Assembly: GCF_900142295.1 (NCBI RefSeq)
Contig: NZ_FSRL01000001.1
Coordinates: forward strand, 1,674,001 to 1,738,000
Direction: 5' to 3'
Length of the DNA stretch: 64,000 bases
DNA from: Vannielia litorea
GTDB lineage: Bacteria; Pseudomonadota; Alphaproteobacteria; Rhodobacterales; Rhodobacteraceae
The notes below the pieces were generated by a model. That model worked only from the letters and a program-made list of their open reading frames with translations, was not told the DNA's origin and ran no database searches. Position numbers and translations under genes: made by a program. Shown here in pieces: positions 37,079 through 48,294 of this stretch. Within the stretch, counting starts at the first letter, position 1. Every line of letters starts with the position of its first letter.

Positions 37079-37509
37079 TTTTCTGCTCCTGGCAATAGTT
37101 CCATCGGATGCCCCACACCTCAGATGATAGCATTCCGCTCTCCCTCCGGCTGCATCACATGCCGGTAACGGAACCGTGAACTGACCCCATGGAACCGTAA
37201 GCATACGCAATGAAATTAACGATCTGCCAACAATCGCTGGCTGGCCTTCATCGGCGAAAATCTGGGCCTACGACCATGGTCGGTGTGAGACTCAGGCACT
37301 GACCCCGCGTCAACAAACTGTTTCCAAACGGTTTTTGCCCACCTGCAATCGGTTACACACGCCCGGCGTGAAAAAGGTTAACGCCAGATGCAGCTTTTAC
37401 GCCCCCCGCGCCGGCCCCTCCGATTCGCCAATCCCGGCCCGCTGCACTTTGCGCCTTTCCCTCCTGCGGCCCTTTTTCTAAAAGGCGCGTGAGCATCAGG
37501 GGAGCCATC
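37079..37509. other. 431-base control region between Gly-rich copy 2 and purL
   Basis: No gene is seen. The region is less GC-rich than its surroundings. It holds two tandem palindromes of the form AAACNGTTT (37315-37323 and 37326-37334), 11 bp apart, that is, one helical turn. They lie between the divergent genes and could be an operator for either. GAGCATCAGGGGAG at the end is the purL ribosome binding site. Confidence 0.5.
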
Positions 37510-39669
<2,160 letters not shown>

Positions 39670-39697
39670 TGCAGGCAGGGACACCCCGCCAATCGCC

Positions 39698-40198
39698 ATG
39701 ACCGAGCTGCCCGACCTCACCCCCGACTGCGAGCACTGCGCCGCGCTCTGCTGCATGGCGCTGGCCTTCGACGCGGGCGATGACTTCGCCATCGACAAAC
39801 CCGCCGGCCTGCCCTGCCCCAAGCTCGCGGGCCATGCCTGCACCATCTACGACCACCTCGAGGCCGAGGGCTTCTCCGGCTGTGCCCGCTACACCTGCCA
39901 CGGCGCAGGGCAGCGGGTCACCCAGGAGGTGTTCGACGGCGCCACCTGGGTCGATACGCCCGAGCTGGCCGGCCCGATGTCGGAGGCGCTCCGTCAGATG
40001 AAATCGGTCCACCAGGCGCTCGAGCTGCTGGCCTCCGCCGAGCGGCTGGAGCTGGAGGACGACGACGAGGAGACCCGGCAGGAGATCGTCGCCGCACTCT
40101 CGCCCGAGGCGGGCTTCACCCCCGAGACCCTGGCCGCCACCGCCGAGACGCTGAAGCGCGTGCCCGCCTTTCTGGCGAGCCTGCGCGACTACATCTGA
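39698..40198 (+). CDS. Cys-rich YkgJ-like protein
   Basis: The protein has 166 residues. The N-terminal half holds eight Cys: Cys11, 14, 18, 19, 40, 48, 62 and 67. The CxxCxxxCC spacing is identical to that in the 22296 protein. DFAIDKPAGLPCPKL and CARYTCHGAGQRVTQ are further conserved parts of this metal-binding-like family. The C-terminal half is helical and acidic. The family is uncharacterised. The 3' end overlaps the convergent aminotransferase by 10 bp. Confidence 0.7.
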   Translation: MTELPDLTPDCEHCAALCCMALAFDAGDDFAIDKPAGLPCPKLAGHACTIYDHLEAEGFSGCARYTCHGAGQRVTQEVFDGATWVDTPELAGPMSEALRQMKSVHQALELLASAERLELEDDDEETRQEIVAALSPEAGFTPETLAATAETLKRVPAFLASLRDYI

Positions 40199-41328
40199 GG
40201 CACGACCTCGATCAGCCGCCGCAGCCCTTCGGCAATATCCGCCTCGCCCCGCGCATAGGAAAACCGCAGCCACTTCGCACCCCGCGCGGAGTCGAAATCG
40301 AGGCCCGGGGTCGCCGCAACCCCTGCCCTTTCAAGCAGTTGCCGGGAGAAGTTCAGGCTGTTTTCGGTCAGCTCCGACACGTCCGCATAAACGTAAAACG
40401 CCCCATCCGGCGGCGCGAAGCGGGTAAAGCCGGCCTTGGGCAAGCCCTCCAGCATCGCCGCCCGGTTGCGGGCATAGACGGCCCGGTTGGCCTCCAGTTC
40501 CTCTTCGCAGTCGAGCGCCGCCAACGCGGCCACCTGCGCCACATGGGGCGGGCAGATGAACATGTTCTGCGCCAGCCGCTCGTAGGTGCGGATATCCGCC
40601 TCCGGCACCACCATCCAGCCCACGCGCCAGCCGGTCATGCTGAAATACTTGGAGAAGGAGTTGATCACCACAACATCATCCGTAAGCTCCAGCGCGCTCA
40701 CCGCCCGATCGCCGTAGTGCAGCCCGTGGTAAATCTCGTCGCTGACAACGCTCGCCCCAATCTCCCCCGCCCGCTCCAGCAAGGCCGACAGGGCGCCGCG
40801 GTTCAGGATCGTCCCGGTCGGGTTGCCCGGCGAGGCCAGGATCAGCCCCGCAAGCCCCTCAGGCACATCCTCCGGCGCGGGCTGCATCCGGGTGGCCAGC
40901 CGCGCCTCGATCTCCACCGGCTGCAAGCTCAACGCCCGCAATATCTGCCGGTAACTCGGATAGCCCGGCGCCCCCAGCCCCACCTTCTCGCCCGCGTCGA
41001 ACAGCGCCGAGAAGGCCAGCAGGAAGGCCCCCGAGGAGCCCGTGGTCACGATCACCCGCTCCGGGTTCAGCTCCACCCCGTACCAGCGTGCATAAAGCCG
41101 CGCGATCCCCGCGCGCAGCTCCGGCAGCCCCAGCGCCACGGTGTAGCCCAGCGGCCCCGCCTCCAGCGCCGCCGCCACCGCCGCCCGCGCACCCGCCGGT
41201 GCCGGCGTGCCCGGCTGGCCTACCTCCATGTGGATCACGCTGCGCCCCGCCGCTTCCGCCGCCCGCGCGGCCTCCATCACGTCCATCACGATGAAGGGAT
41301 CGACCTCGCTTCGCCTTGAAACCCGCAT
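40189..41328 (-). CDS. Class I/II aminotransferase
   Basis: The protein has 379 residues from ATG 41328, with AAGGAGAGG upstream. It is a PLP enzyme of fold type I. The PLP Lys lies in INSFSKYFSMTGWRVGW (near residue 225), and the Asp of VVSDEIYHGL and the final Arg of LRFSYA contact PLP and the substrate carboxylate. It resembles the aspartate/aromatic aminotransferase subfamily, but the substrate is not clear. It is divergent from the DsbA-like gene. Confidence 0.9.
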   Translation of the reverse strand: MRVSRRSEVDPFIVMDVMEAARAAEAAGRSVIHMEVGQPGTPAPAGARAAVAAALEAGPLGYTVALGLPELRAGIARLYARWYGVELNPERVIVTTGSSGAFLLAFSALFDAGEKVGLGAPGYPSYRQILRALSLQPVEIEARLATRMQPAPEDVPEGLAGLILASPGNPTGTILNRGALSALLERAGEIGASVVSDEIYHGLHYGDRAVSALELTDDVVVINSFSKYFSMTGWRVGWMVVPEADIRTYERLAQNMFICPPHVAQVAALAALDCEEELEANRAVYARNRAAMLEGLPKAGFTRFAPPDGAFYVYADVSELTENSLNFSRQLLERAGVAATPGLDFDSARGAKWLRFSYARGEADIAEGLRRLIEVVPQM

Positions 41329-41453
41329 CTGCCTCTCCTTAACCTGTGGCCACCACACCCAAGCGGCGCCCTGCCGTCAACATCGCCCTCGCTTGCGGCA
41401 CCGCACGAACCGTGCGAAACCCGCCGCAACCTGCCAGCCAAAGGACGACAGTC

Positions 41454-42203
41454 ATGTTCCGCGCCCCCCTTCTCGCCGCCACCCTCGCCCTCACGGCCCT
41501 GCCCGCCGCCGCCTTCGACATGGCCGCGATGAGCGATGCCGAGCGCGAGGCCTTCCGCGCCGAGATCCGCGCCTACCTGCTCGACAACCCCGAGGTGCTG
41601 ATGGAGGCCATCGGCGTGCTCGAGGAGCGCCAGGCCGAGGCCCAGGCCCAGGGCGACGTGGCCCTCGTGTCCTCTCACGCCGATGCGCTCTTCAACGACG
41701 GCTTCAGCTGGGTCGGCGGCAACCCCGAGGGCGACATCACCATCGTCGAGTTCATGGATTACCGCTGCGGGTACTGCAAGAAGGCCTTTCCCGAGGTCGA
41801 GAGCCTGATCGAGGCCGATGGCAACATCCGCTTCATCGTCAAGGAGTTCCCGATCCTCGGCGAACAGTCCGAGCTGGCCTCCCGCTTCGCCATCGCCACG
41901 CTCCAGGTCGAGGGCGACGCGGCCTACAAGGCCGTGCATGACGGGCTGATGCAGATGCGCGGCGAGATCAACGAGGCCTCGCTCACCGCCCTGGCCGCCG
42001 AAGCCGCCTTCGACCCGGCCCCGGTGCTCGCCGCCATGACCTCCGACGAGGTCAGCGCCGTCATCGCCGAGAACCGCGCGCTCGCCCAGCAGATGCAGAT
42101 CAGCGGCACGCCCACCTTCGTGCTCGAAGACCAGATGCTGCGCGGCTACGTGCCCCTGCAAGCCATGATGGGCCTCGTCAGCGAGGCCCGCGACGCGAAG
42201 TGA
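41454..42203 (+). CDS. DsbA-family thiol:disulfide protein
   Basis: The protein has 249 residues from ATG 41454, with AAAGGA upstream. The signal peptide is residues 1-20. After a helical N-terminal extension (25-75), the thioredoxin fold has the active site CGYC (Cys105, Cys108) in DYRCGYCKKAF and the cis-Pro loop GTPTFVLE. It resembles the ScsC/BdbD-like periplasmic oxidases or isomerases of alphaproteobacteria. The N-terminal helical extension may mediate oligomerisation, as in ScsC; this is an inference. Confidence 0.9.
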   Translation: MFRAPLLAATLALTALPAAAFDMAAMSDAEREAFRAEIRAYLLDNPEVLMEAIGVLEERQAEAQAQGDVALVSSHADALFNDGFSWVGGNPEGDITIVEFMDYRCGYCKKAFPEVESLIEADGNIRFIVKEFPILGEQSELASRFAIATLQVEGDAAYKAVHDGLMQMRGEINEASLTALAAEAAFDPAPVLAAMTSDEVSAVIAENRALAQQMQISGTPTFVLEDQMLRGYVPLQAMMGLVSEARDAK

Positions 42204-42244
42204 CGCGCCGCTTCATCCGGGATGCCTGAACGCGCGGCAGCGGC

Positions 42245-43372
42245 TCACTCCGCCGCTTCCGCCTTCTCCGCCGCCTCGATCTGCGCCGCCTTGGCCTCGA
42301 CCTGTTCGACGATGTGCTCGATCATCTGGTCGTTGCTGATCTTGTGGTCCTGCTTGCCCGCCAGGTAGACCATCCCGTGCCCGGCGCCGCCGCCGGTGAA
42401 GCCCACGTCGGTCATCAGCGCCTCGCCCGGCCCGTTCACCACGCAGCCGATGATCGAGAGGCTCATCGGGGTCTTGATGTGCTCCAGCCGCCGCTCCAGC
42501 GCCTCCACCGTCTTGATCACGTCAAATCCCTGCCGGGCGCAGCTCGGGCAGGAGATGATGTTGACGCCCCGGTGCCGCAGACCGAGGCTCTTCAGGATCT
42601 CGAAGCCCACCTTCACCTCTTCCACCGGGTCGGCCGAAAGGCTCACCCGGATCGTGTCGCCGATCCCCATCCACAGCAGGTTGCCGAGGCCGATGGCGCT
42701 CTTGATCGTGCCGGAGGTCAGCCCGCCCGCCTCGGTGATACCCAGGTGAATCGGCGCATCCGTCGCCTCCGCCAGCTGCTGGTAGGCCGCCGCGCTGAGA
42801 AAGACATCCGACGCCTTGCAGCTGATCTTGAACTCGTGAAAGTCGTTGTCCTGCAACAGCTTGATATGATCGAGTCCGCTCTCCACCATCGCCTCGGGGC
42901 AAGGCTCGCCGTATTTCTCCAGCAGGTGCTTCTCCAGCGACCCGGCATTGACCCCGATCCGGATCGAGCAGCCGTGGTCCTTGGCGGCCCGCACCACCTC
43001 GGTCACCCGCTTGGCATCGCCGATGTTGCCCGGATTGATCCGCAGGCAGGCCGCCCCCGCCTCGGCGCTCTCCAGCGCCCGTTTGTAGTGAAAGTGGATG
43101 TCGGCCACGATCGGCACCGGGCTCTCGGCCACGATCTCCTTCAGCGCCCGGCTCGATCCCTCGTCGGGCACCGAGACCCGCACGATATCCGCCCCTGCCT
43201 CGGCTGCCGCCAGCACCTGCGCCACCGTCGCCTTCACGTCGGTGGTCAGCGTGTTGGTCATGGTCTGCACGCTGATCGGCGCGCCGCCGCCCACCGGCAC
43301 CTTGCCCACCATCACCTGCCGGCTCTCCCGGCGGTAGATGTTTTTCCAAGGGCGCACTGCGTTGATCGACAT
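42245..43372 (-). CDS. ispG: 4-hydroxy-3-methylbut-2-enyl diphosphate synthase (flavodoxin/ferredoxin)
   Basis: The protein has 375 residues and is the penultimate enzyme of the MEP isoprenoid pathway. The [4Fe-4S] ligands lie in [11 protein letters not shown] and [12 protein letters not shown], followed by a Glu. A TIM barrel with VQTMTNTLT and INPGNIG precedes them. The last 20 residues are an Ala/Glu/Lys-rich helix. It follows the RodZ-like gene by 118 bases on the same strand, as in many bacteria including E. coli. Confidence 0.97.
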   Translation of the reverse strand: MSINAVRPWKNIYRRESRQVMVGKVPVGGGAPISVQTMTNTLTTDVKATVAQVLAAAEAGADIVRVSVPDEGSSRALKEIVAESPVPIVADIHFHYKRALESAEAGAACLRINPGNIGDAKRVTEVVRAAKDHGCSIRIGVNAGSLEKHLLEKYGEPCPEAMVESGLDHIKLLQDNDFHEFKISCKASDVFLSAAAYQQLAEATDAPIHLGITEAGGLTSGTIKSAIGLGNLLWMGIGDTIRVSLSADPVEEVKVGFEILKSLGLRHRGVNIISCPSCARQGFDVIKTVEALERRLEHIKTPMSLSIIGCVVNGPGEALMTDVGFTGGGAGHGMVYLAGKQDHKISNDQMIEHIVEQVEAKAAQIEAAEKAEAAE

Positions 43373-43490
43373 GGGGCCTCCGAAACGTTCACGCGTCAGC
43401 CCGAGACATAGGCCGCGCGCCCTCGGGCGGCAATGCGAGAAAACCGCGCGCCGTCCTCGGCTGCGCCGTCATCGCGGCTCCCGGGTTGCT

Positions 43491-45194
43491 CTATTCGGAT
43501 ACCAGCGGCGCGTTTTCCGCCACCATCACGTCCTTCAACGCGGGGTCGCGCGTCAGGTCGGCCAGGGCCAGCCCTTCGGTCGCCCCCTCCGCACTCAGCG
43601 CGAAGTTCGAAACCACCTCGCCCCGGCTGCCCACCGGCCCGTAGGCCTGGCCTCCGGTGACAACGTAGATCGAGCCCGCATCGCCGGTGCGCAGGGTCGC
43701 CGCCAGCTCGGCCTGCGGCACCACGTAACGGTCGCCCGGCTGCATCGTGCGCTCGTAGATGGTGCTGCCATCGGCGGCCCGCACCCGCACCCAGCTCGGG
43801 CGCACGGCGACAAGCTCCACCACCGGCTGGCCATCGGCCGTCACCTTGGGCGCATTGGCCACGATCGCCTCGGCAGCGCGGCGCAGCTCCTCGTAGTTCT
43901 CGGGCGCGTTCAGCGGCTTCTGCGGCGCCTCGGCCAGCACGCGGGCCAGCGCATCGTCCCCCGCCCCGTCGGCCACCGTGAAGGCGTCGCGCAGCCCGTC
44001 GCGGGTCAGCTCGACCCCCGACACCACGTTGCCGCTCGGCCCGGCCGGGCCATAGGTCTTGCCGTCCATGGCAAAGTAGACGGCCCCCGCCGCGCCCGTG
44101 CGCAGCACCGCGGCACGCTCGCCCTCGGGCACGATCCAGCGTTCCCCGGCGTTCAGGGTCTTCTCGAACAGAATGTTGCCCGCCTCGTCCTGCACCCGCA
44201 CCCAGGCCGGGGCGGTGGCGACGAGTTCGAGCACGTCGGCGGTCTCCACCTCGGTGCCGTCGTCGCGGATGACCTCGCTGGTCTCGGCCATCAGCGTGCC
44301 GCCCTGGCCAAAACCGGCCCCCGGCGCAAGCGCCCCCTGGGCCTGCGGATCGAGCGCGGCAATCGGGCCATCGCGCGGCACCATCACCGGCGTGTCCAGC
44401 GCCTGCGGACGGTAGAGCCGGTCGAGCGCATCGGGCGTCGCGGCATCCACGCCGGCATATTGCGGCGAGTCGCCCTCGGGCGCCGCAGGCACTGCCAGCG
44501 GATCGAGGTCGGCCAGCACGCCGGGCGCCTCGTCGACCGGGGCGACGGAGACGCGCTGCAACTGCTGGAGCACCGCCCAGCCGCCATAGCCCACCGCGCC
44601 GATCAGGGCGAGCAGCACCAAGGACGAGCCGATCGCGCCCGGTTCGATCTTCGAGAACATCCCCTCTGCGCGCGGGGTGAAACTGACGCTGGGCTCGGCA
44701 AAGGGATCGCGCGCGCCGGCCACGCGGGTCAGCGGCCGCGCCTTGGCGCCGCCCTTGCCCCGGGCCCCGGGCGCACCGCCCTTCAGCCGGGTGAGCATGC
44801 CCCCCAGCGCACCATCGGCGGCGGCAGCCGCCTCCTTCGACACCTTGGCGCTCTCGCCCTTGCGCCCGCCCTGCTCCAGCCCGGAGAGGGTGGCAAAATC
44901 GGCCTCGCGGCAGAAGGTCTCGAAGGCCCATTCCGGATCGAGCGCGAGGTAGCGCGCGTAGGAGCGCACGTATCCTGCGATGAAACCGGGGGTCTCGAAG
45001 GCGCTCGGGTCGGAATTCTCGATCGCGGCGATGTAGGTCGCCTTGATCTTCAGCTCGCGTTGAACGTCCAGCAGGCTCTTGCCCATCGTCGCCCGCTCGC
45101 CGCGCATGATATCGCCGAGCCGAAGATCGAAATCATCGAACCCCTTGGGAGGCGTGTCCTCCGCTTCCGGCTTTGGCGGCCTGCGCCTGATCAT
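43491..45194 (-). CDS. RodZ-like membrane protein with two C-terminal DUF4115 modules
   Basis: The protein has 567 residues. A cytoplasmic Xre-type HTH (about 25-100; RLGDIMRGERATMGKSLLDVQ and others), a disordered basic linker, one membrane helix (about 187-207) and a long periplasmic part are visible. The last contains two similar domains at about 322-404 and 459-541, each with APAWVRV/RPSWVRV, GERW or GDRY, and YGPxGxxGxVVS. RodZ links MreB to the wall-synthesis complex. The ispG neighbour supports this call. Most RodZ proteins have one C-terminal domain, so the duplication is unusual. Confidence 0.88.
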   Translation of the reverse strand: MIRRRPPKPEAEDTPPKGFDDFDLRLGDIMRGERATMGKSLLDVQRELKIKATYIAAIENSDPSAFETPGFIAGYVRSYARYLALDPEWAFETFCREADFATLSGLEQGGRKGESAKVSKEAAAAADGALGGMLTRLKGGAPGARGKGGAKARPLTRVAGARDPFAEPSVSFTPRAEGMFSKIEPGAIGSSLVLLALIGAVGYGGWAVLQQLQRVSVAPVDEAPGVLADLDPLAVPAAPEGDSPQYAGVDAATPDALDRLYRPQALDTPVMVPRDGPIAALDPQAQGALAPGAGFGQGGTLMAETSEVIRDDGTEVETADVLELVATAPAWVRVQDEAGNILFEKTLNAGERWIVPEGERAAVLRTGAAGAVYFAMDGKTYGPAGPSGNVVSGVELTRDGLRDAFTVADGAGDDALARVLAEAPQKPLNAPENYEELRRAAEAIVANAPKVTADGQPVVELVAVRPSWVRVRAADGSTIYERTMQPGDRYVVPQAELAATLRTGDAGSIYVVTGGQAYGPVGSRGEVVSNFALSAEGATEGLALADLTRDPALKDVMVAENAPLVSE

Positions 45195-45391
45195 CTGCCC
45201 TGCCCCGCGCGAATTTGCGTGTTTTTCCCCAAGATCTACGGCGATTCGTGCGCATCACGCCGCGATCACGTGCAGATTACCATGATGCCAATACCGATGC
45301 ACTTGCAGAAGCATGTGCAGGAGGCTTCTTGCCGATGCGGCAGCAGCACGCGAAACTGCGCTCCCACCAGGCCGCGGCGTGGCAGCCTGCC

Positions 45392-46627
45392 TCAGGCCGA
45401 CAGTTCCTGCCGGTTCAGTTCGCAGTGGTTCCAGAGCCCGTCCATCGCCTTGACCAGCCCGTCGATCATCTTGGGGCCATGCACCGGCGAGGGGGTGAAC
45501 CGCAGCCGCTCGGTGCCCCGGGGCACCGTCGGGTAGTTGATCGGCTGCACGTATACCCCGTACTGCTCCAGCAGCATGTCCGAGATCATCTTGGTGTGCT
45601 TGGGGTCGCCCACGATCACCGGCACGATGTGCGAGCCATGGTCGATGATCGGCAGCCCCAGCGCCTTCAGCCGCATCTTCAGGATGCGGGCGTTGGTCTG
45701 GTGCTGGTCGCGGATCGTCTGGTCCTGCTTGAGGTGCGCAACGCTCGCCGCGGCCCCGGCCGCCACCACCGGCGGAAGGCTGGTGGTAAAGATGAAGCCC
45801 GGCGCATAAGACCTTACGGCATCACAGATTTTCGCGCTGGCTGCGATGTATCCGCCATGCACGCCAAAGGCCTTGCCCAGCGTGCCGTTGATGATGTCGA
45901 TCCGGTCCATCAACCCGTCGCGCTCGGCCACGCCGCCGCCGCGCGGGCCGTACATGCCCACCGCGTGCACCTCGTCGAGATAGGTCAGCGCGCCAAACTC
46001 GTCGGCCAGGTCGCAAAGCTCCCGGATCGGGCCAAAATCGCCATCCATAGAGTAGATCGACTCGAAGGCGATGAGCTTCGGCGTCGCCGGGTCGTCGGCG
46101 GCCAGAAGCTCGCGCAGATGCGCCACGTCATTGTGCCGGAACACCCGCTTGGCCCCGCCGTTGCGGCGGATGCCCTCGATCATCGAGGCGTGGTTCAGCT
46201 CGTCGGAGTAGATGATGAGCCCAGGCAGCAGCTTGGGCAGCGTGCTTAGCGTTGCGTCATTGGCGATGTAGGCCGAGGTGAAAAGCAGCGCGGCGTCCTT
46301 GCCGTGCAGGTCGGCCAGCTCGGCCTCCAGCCGCTTGTGGTAAACGGTCGTGCCGCTGATGTTGCGCGTCCCGCCCGAGCCCGCGCCGGTGGCTTCCAGC
46401 GCCTCGTGCATGGCTTCCAGCACCACCGGGTGCTGCCCCATGCCGAGATAGTCGTTGCCGCACCACACCGTGATGTCCTGCTCGGATCCGTCGGGCTTCA
46501 TCCACACGGCATGCGGAAAATGCCCCTTCCGGCGCTCGATGTCGATGAAGGTCCGGTAGCGGCCTTCCTCGTGCAGCCTGTCGAGGGCTGCATCAAACTT
46601 GTCGAGCATGTCCGTCTTGCAAGTCAC
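45392..46627 (-). CDS. hemA: 5-aminolevulinate synthase
   Basis: The protein has 411 residues and is the C4-pathway enzyme that condenses glycine and succinyl-CoA. The start is GTG 46627, because AAGGAGG lies nine bases upstream; an internal ATG 18 bases later has none. The PLP Lys252 lies in [13 protein letters not shown], and [10 protein letters not shown] and [13 protein letters not shown] are conserved. An FNR-type site about 100 bases upstream fits the oxygen-controlled hemA of Rhodobacter sphaeroides. Confidence 0.97.
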   Translation of the reverse strand: MTCKTDMLDKFDAALDRLHEEGRYRTFIDIERRKGHFPHAVWMKPDGSEQDITVWCGNDYLGMGQHPVVLEAMHEALEATGAGSGGTRNISGTTVYHKRLEAELADLHGKDAALLFTSAYIANDATLSTLPKLLPGLIIYSDELNHASMIEGIRRNGGAKRVFRHNDVAHLRELLAADDPATPKLIAFESIYSMDGDFGPIRELCDLADEFGALTYLDEVHAVGMYGPRGGGVAERDGLMDRIDIINGTLGKAFGVHGGYIAASAKICDAVRSYAPGFIFTTSLPPVVAAGAAASVAHLKQDQTIRDQHQTNARILKMRLKALGLPIIDHGSHIVPVIVGDPKHTKMISDMLLEQYGVYVQPINYPTVPRGTERLRFTPSPVHGPKMIDGLVKAMDGLWNHCELNRQELSA

Positions 46628-46723
46628 GGGGCGCGTCCTCCTTGATCCGCTCTGCGGCGTCGTAAAGTCTTAACAGAGCCATAGCATTTCGTGAATGTTT
46701 CTCACCTGCGATATTTTGGCGCT

Positions 46724-46737
46724 TTGATCCAGATCAC
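46724..46737. promoter_or_regulatory. FNR/FnrL-type box upstream of hemA
   Basis: TTGAT-CCAG-ATCAC matches the FNR consensus TTGAT-N4-ATCAA at nine of ten positions. It lies 97 bases before the hemA start on the minus strand and 96 bases before the M20 peptidase on the plus strand. Control of hemA by FnrL is known in Rhodobacter sphaeroides. Confidence 0.7.
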
Positions 46738-46832
46738 GTGGATTTCACGAAAAGCGCACGCCCGGGCATGACTCCGGCCCGCTGGACACTCCCCTGCCCG
46801 GTGCTACCCTCCGCCGAAATCAAGGAGGCACC

Positions 46833-48212
46833 ATGTCCATCGACCCCGTTCTCGCCCGTATCGATTCTCAGCTACCCGCCGCGCTCGAGCGGCTGATGGA
46901 GCTGCTCCGCATCCCCTCCATTTCCACCGACCCCGCCTTCAAGCCCGACTGCGCCCGCGCGGCCGACTGGCTGGTCGAAGACCTTCAGTCGCTGGGCCTC
47001 AAAGCCTCCGCCCGCCCCACCCCCGGCCATCCGATGGTGGTGGCCCACGGCGGCCCCGAAGGCGCGCCCCATCTGCTCTTCTACGGCCATTATGACGTGC
47101 AGCCCGTCGACCCGCTCGACCTGTGGGACCGGGACCCCTTCGACCCCGAGATCCAGGACACCCCCAGGGGCCGCGTGATCCGCGCCCGCGGCGCCTCCGA
47201 CGACAAGGGCCAGCTGATGACCTTCGTCGAGGCCCTGCGCGCCTGGGTCGCCGAGCACGGGAGCCTGCCCTGCAAGCTGACGATCTTCTTCGAGGGCGAG
47301 GAGGAGTCCGGCTCGCCCTCCCTCATCCCCTTCATGAAGGAGCACGCCGAGGAGCTGAAGGCCGATATCGCGCTGATCTGCGACACCGGCCTCTTCGCCG
47401 ATACCGTGCCCGCCATCGTCACCCAGCTCCGCGGCCTCCTGGGCGAGGAGCTGACCATCACCGCGGCCAGCAAGGATCTGCACTCCGGCATGTATGGCGG
47501 CGCCGCGATGAACCCCATCCGCGTGCTCACCCGCATCCTCGCCGCGCTGCACGACGACGAGGGCCGCATCACCGTGCCCGGCTTCTACGACGGCGTCCCC
47601 GAGATCGGTGACAACCTCAAGAAAAGCTGGCAAGCCCTCGGTTTCGATGAGAAAAAATTCCTCGGAGAGGTCGGCCTTTCCGAGCTCGCCGGCGAGAAGG
47701 GCCGCATGGCGCTCGAGCAGCTCTGGTCCCGCCCCACCTGCGAGATCAACGGCATCAAGGGCGGCTACACCGGCGACGGCTTCAAGACCGTGCTGCCCTC
47801 CAAGGCCTCCGCCAAGGTGAGCTTCCGCCTCGTCGGCGAGCAGGACCCTGTGGCCCTCCGCGAGAGCTTCCGCGCGATGGTCCGCTCCATGCTGCCGCCC
47901 GATTGCGAGGTCGAGTTCCACGGACACGGCACCTCGCCCGCCGGCCACATGGACACCGCCCACCCTGCCTTCGAAACCGCCCGCCAGGCCCTGACCGAGG
48001 AATACGGCGTTGATGCCGCCTACGTCGGCTGCGGCGGCTCCATCCCCATTGCCGGCTACTTCAAGTCGATCCTCGGCATGGACGCCATGCTCATCGGCTT
48101 CGGCAAGGACGACGACCAGATCCACAGCCCGAACGAAAAATACGACGTGGAGAGTTTCCACAAGGGCACGCGCAGCTGGGCCCGAATCCTGGCGGCCCTC
48201 GCCAAGAGCTGA
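46833..48212 (+). CDS. M20 family metallopeptidase/dipeptidase
   Basis: The protein has 459 residues. Zinc-binding and catalytic motifs of M20 are YGHYDVQP, ARGASDDKGQ, FEGEEESGSP, CDTG and the C-terminal QIHSPNEKY. The dimerisation (lid) domain lies in the middle. The length and the GASDDKGQ form fit the cytosolic dipeptidase group (carnosinase-like). AAGGAGG is just before the ATG. The next gene starts 82 bases downstream after a strong palindrome. Confidence 0.93.
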   Translation: MSIDPVLARIDSQLPAALERLMELLRIPSISTDPAFKPDCARAADWLVEDLQSLGLKASARPTPGHPMVVAHGGPEGAPHLLFYGHYDVQPVDPLDLWDRDPFDPEIQDTPRGRVIRARGASDDKGQLMTFVEALRAWVAEHGSLPCKLTIFFEGEEESGSPSLIPFMKEHAEELKADIALICDTGLFADTVPAIVTQLRGLLGEELTITAASKDLHSGMYGGAAMNPIRVLTRILAALHDDEGRITVPGFYDGVPEIGDNLKKSWQALGFDEKKFLGEVGLSELAGEKGRMALEQLWSRPTCEINGIKGGYTGDGFKTVLPSKASAKVSFRLVGEQDPVALRESFRAMVRSMLPPDCEVEFHGHGTSPAGHMDTAHPAFETARQALTEEYGVDAAYVGCGGSIPIAGYFKSILGMDAMLIGFGKDDDQIHSPNEKYDVESFHKGTRSWARILAALAKS

Positions 48213-48222
48213 GGCAATCACC

Positions 48223-48288
48223 GTCATCCTCGGGCTTGACCCCAGGATCTCCACCCGACGAGATCGTCGGCTCAAGCCCGAGGATGAC
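48223..48288. repeat. 17-bp inverted repeat with nested hairpin
   Basis: GTCATCCTCGGGCTTGA (48223-48239) and TCAAGCCCGAGGATGAC (48272-48288) are perfect arms. Inside, CCGACGA-GA-TCGTCGG forms a second hairpin. This sequence type (GTCATCCTCGGGCTTGACC) is a familiar interspersed palindrome in alphaproteobacterial genomes. It sits between the peptidase and the dehalogenase genes and ends seven bases before the latter's ATG. Confidence 0.85.
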
Positions 48289-48294
48289 CGCACC

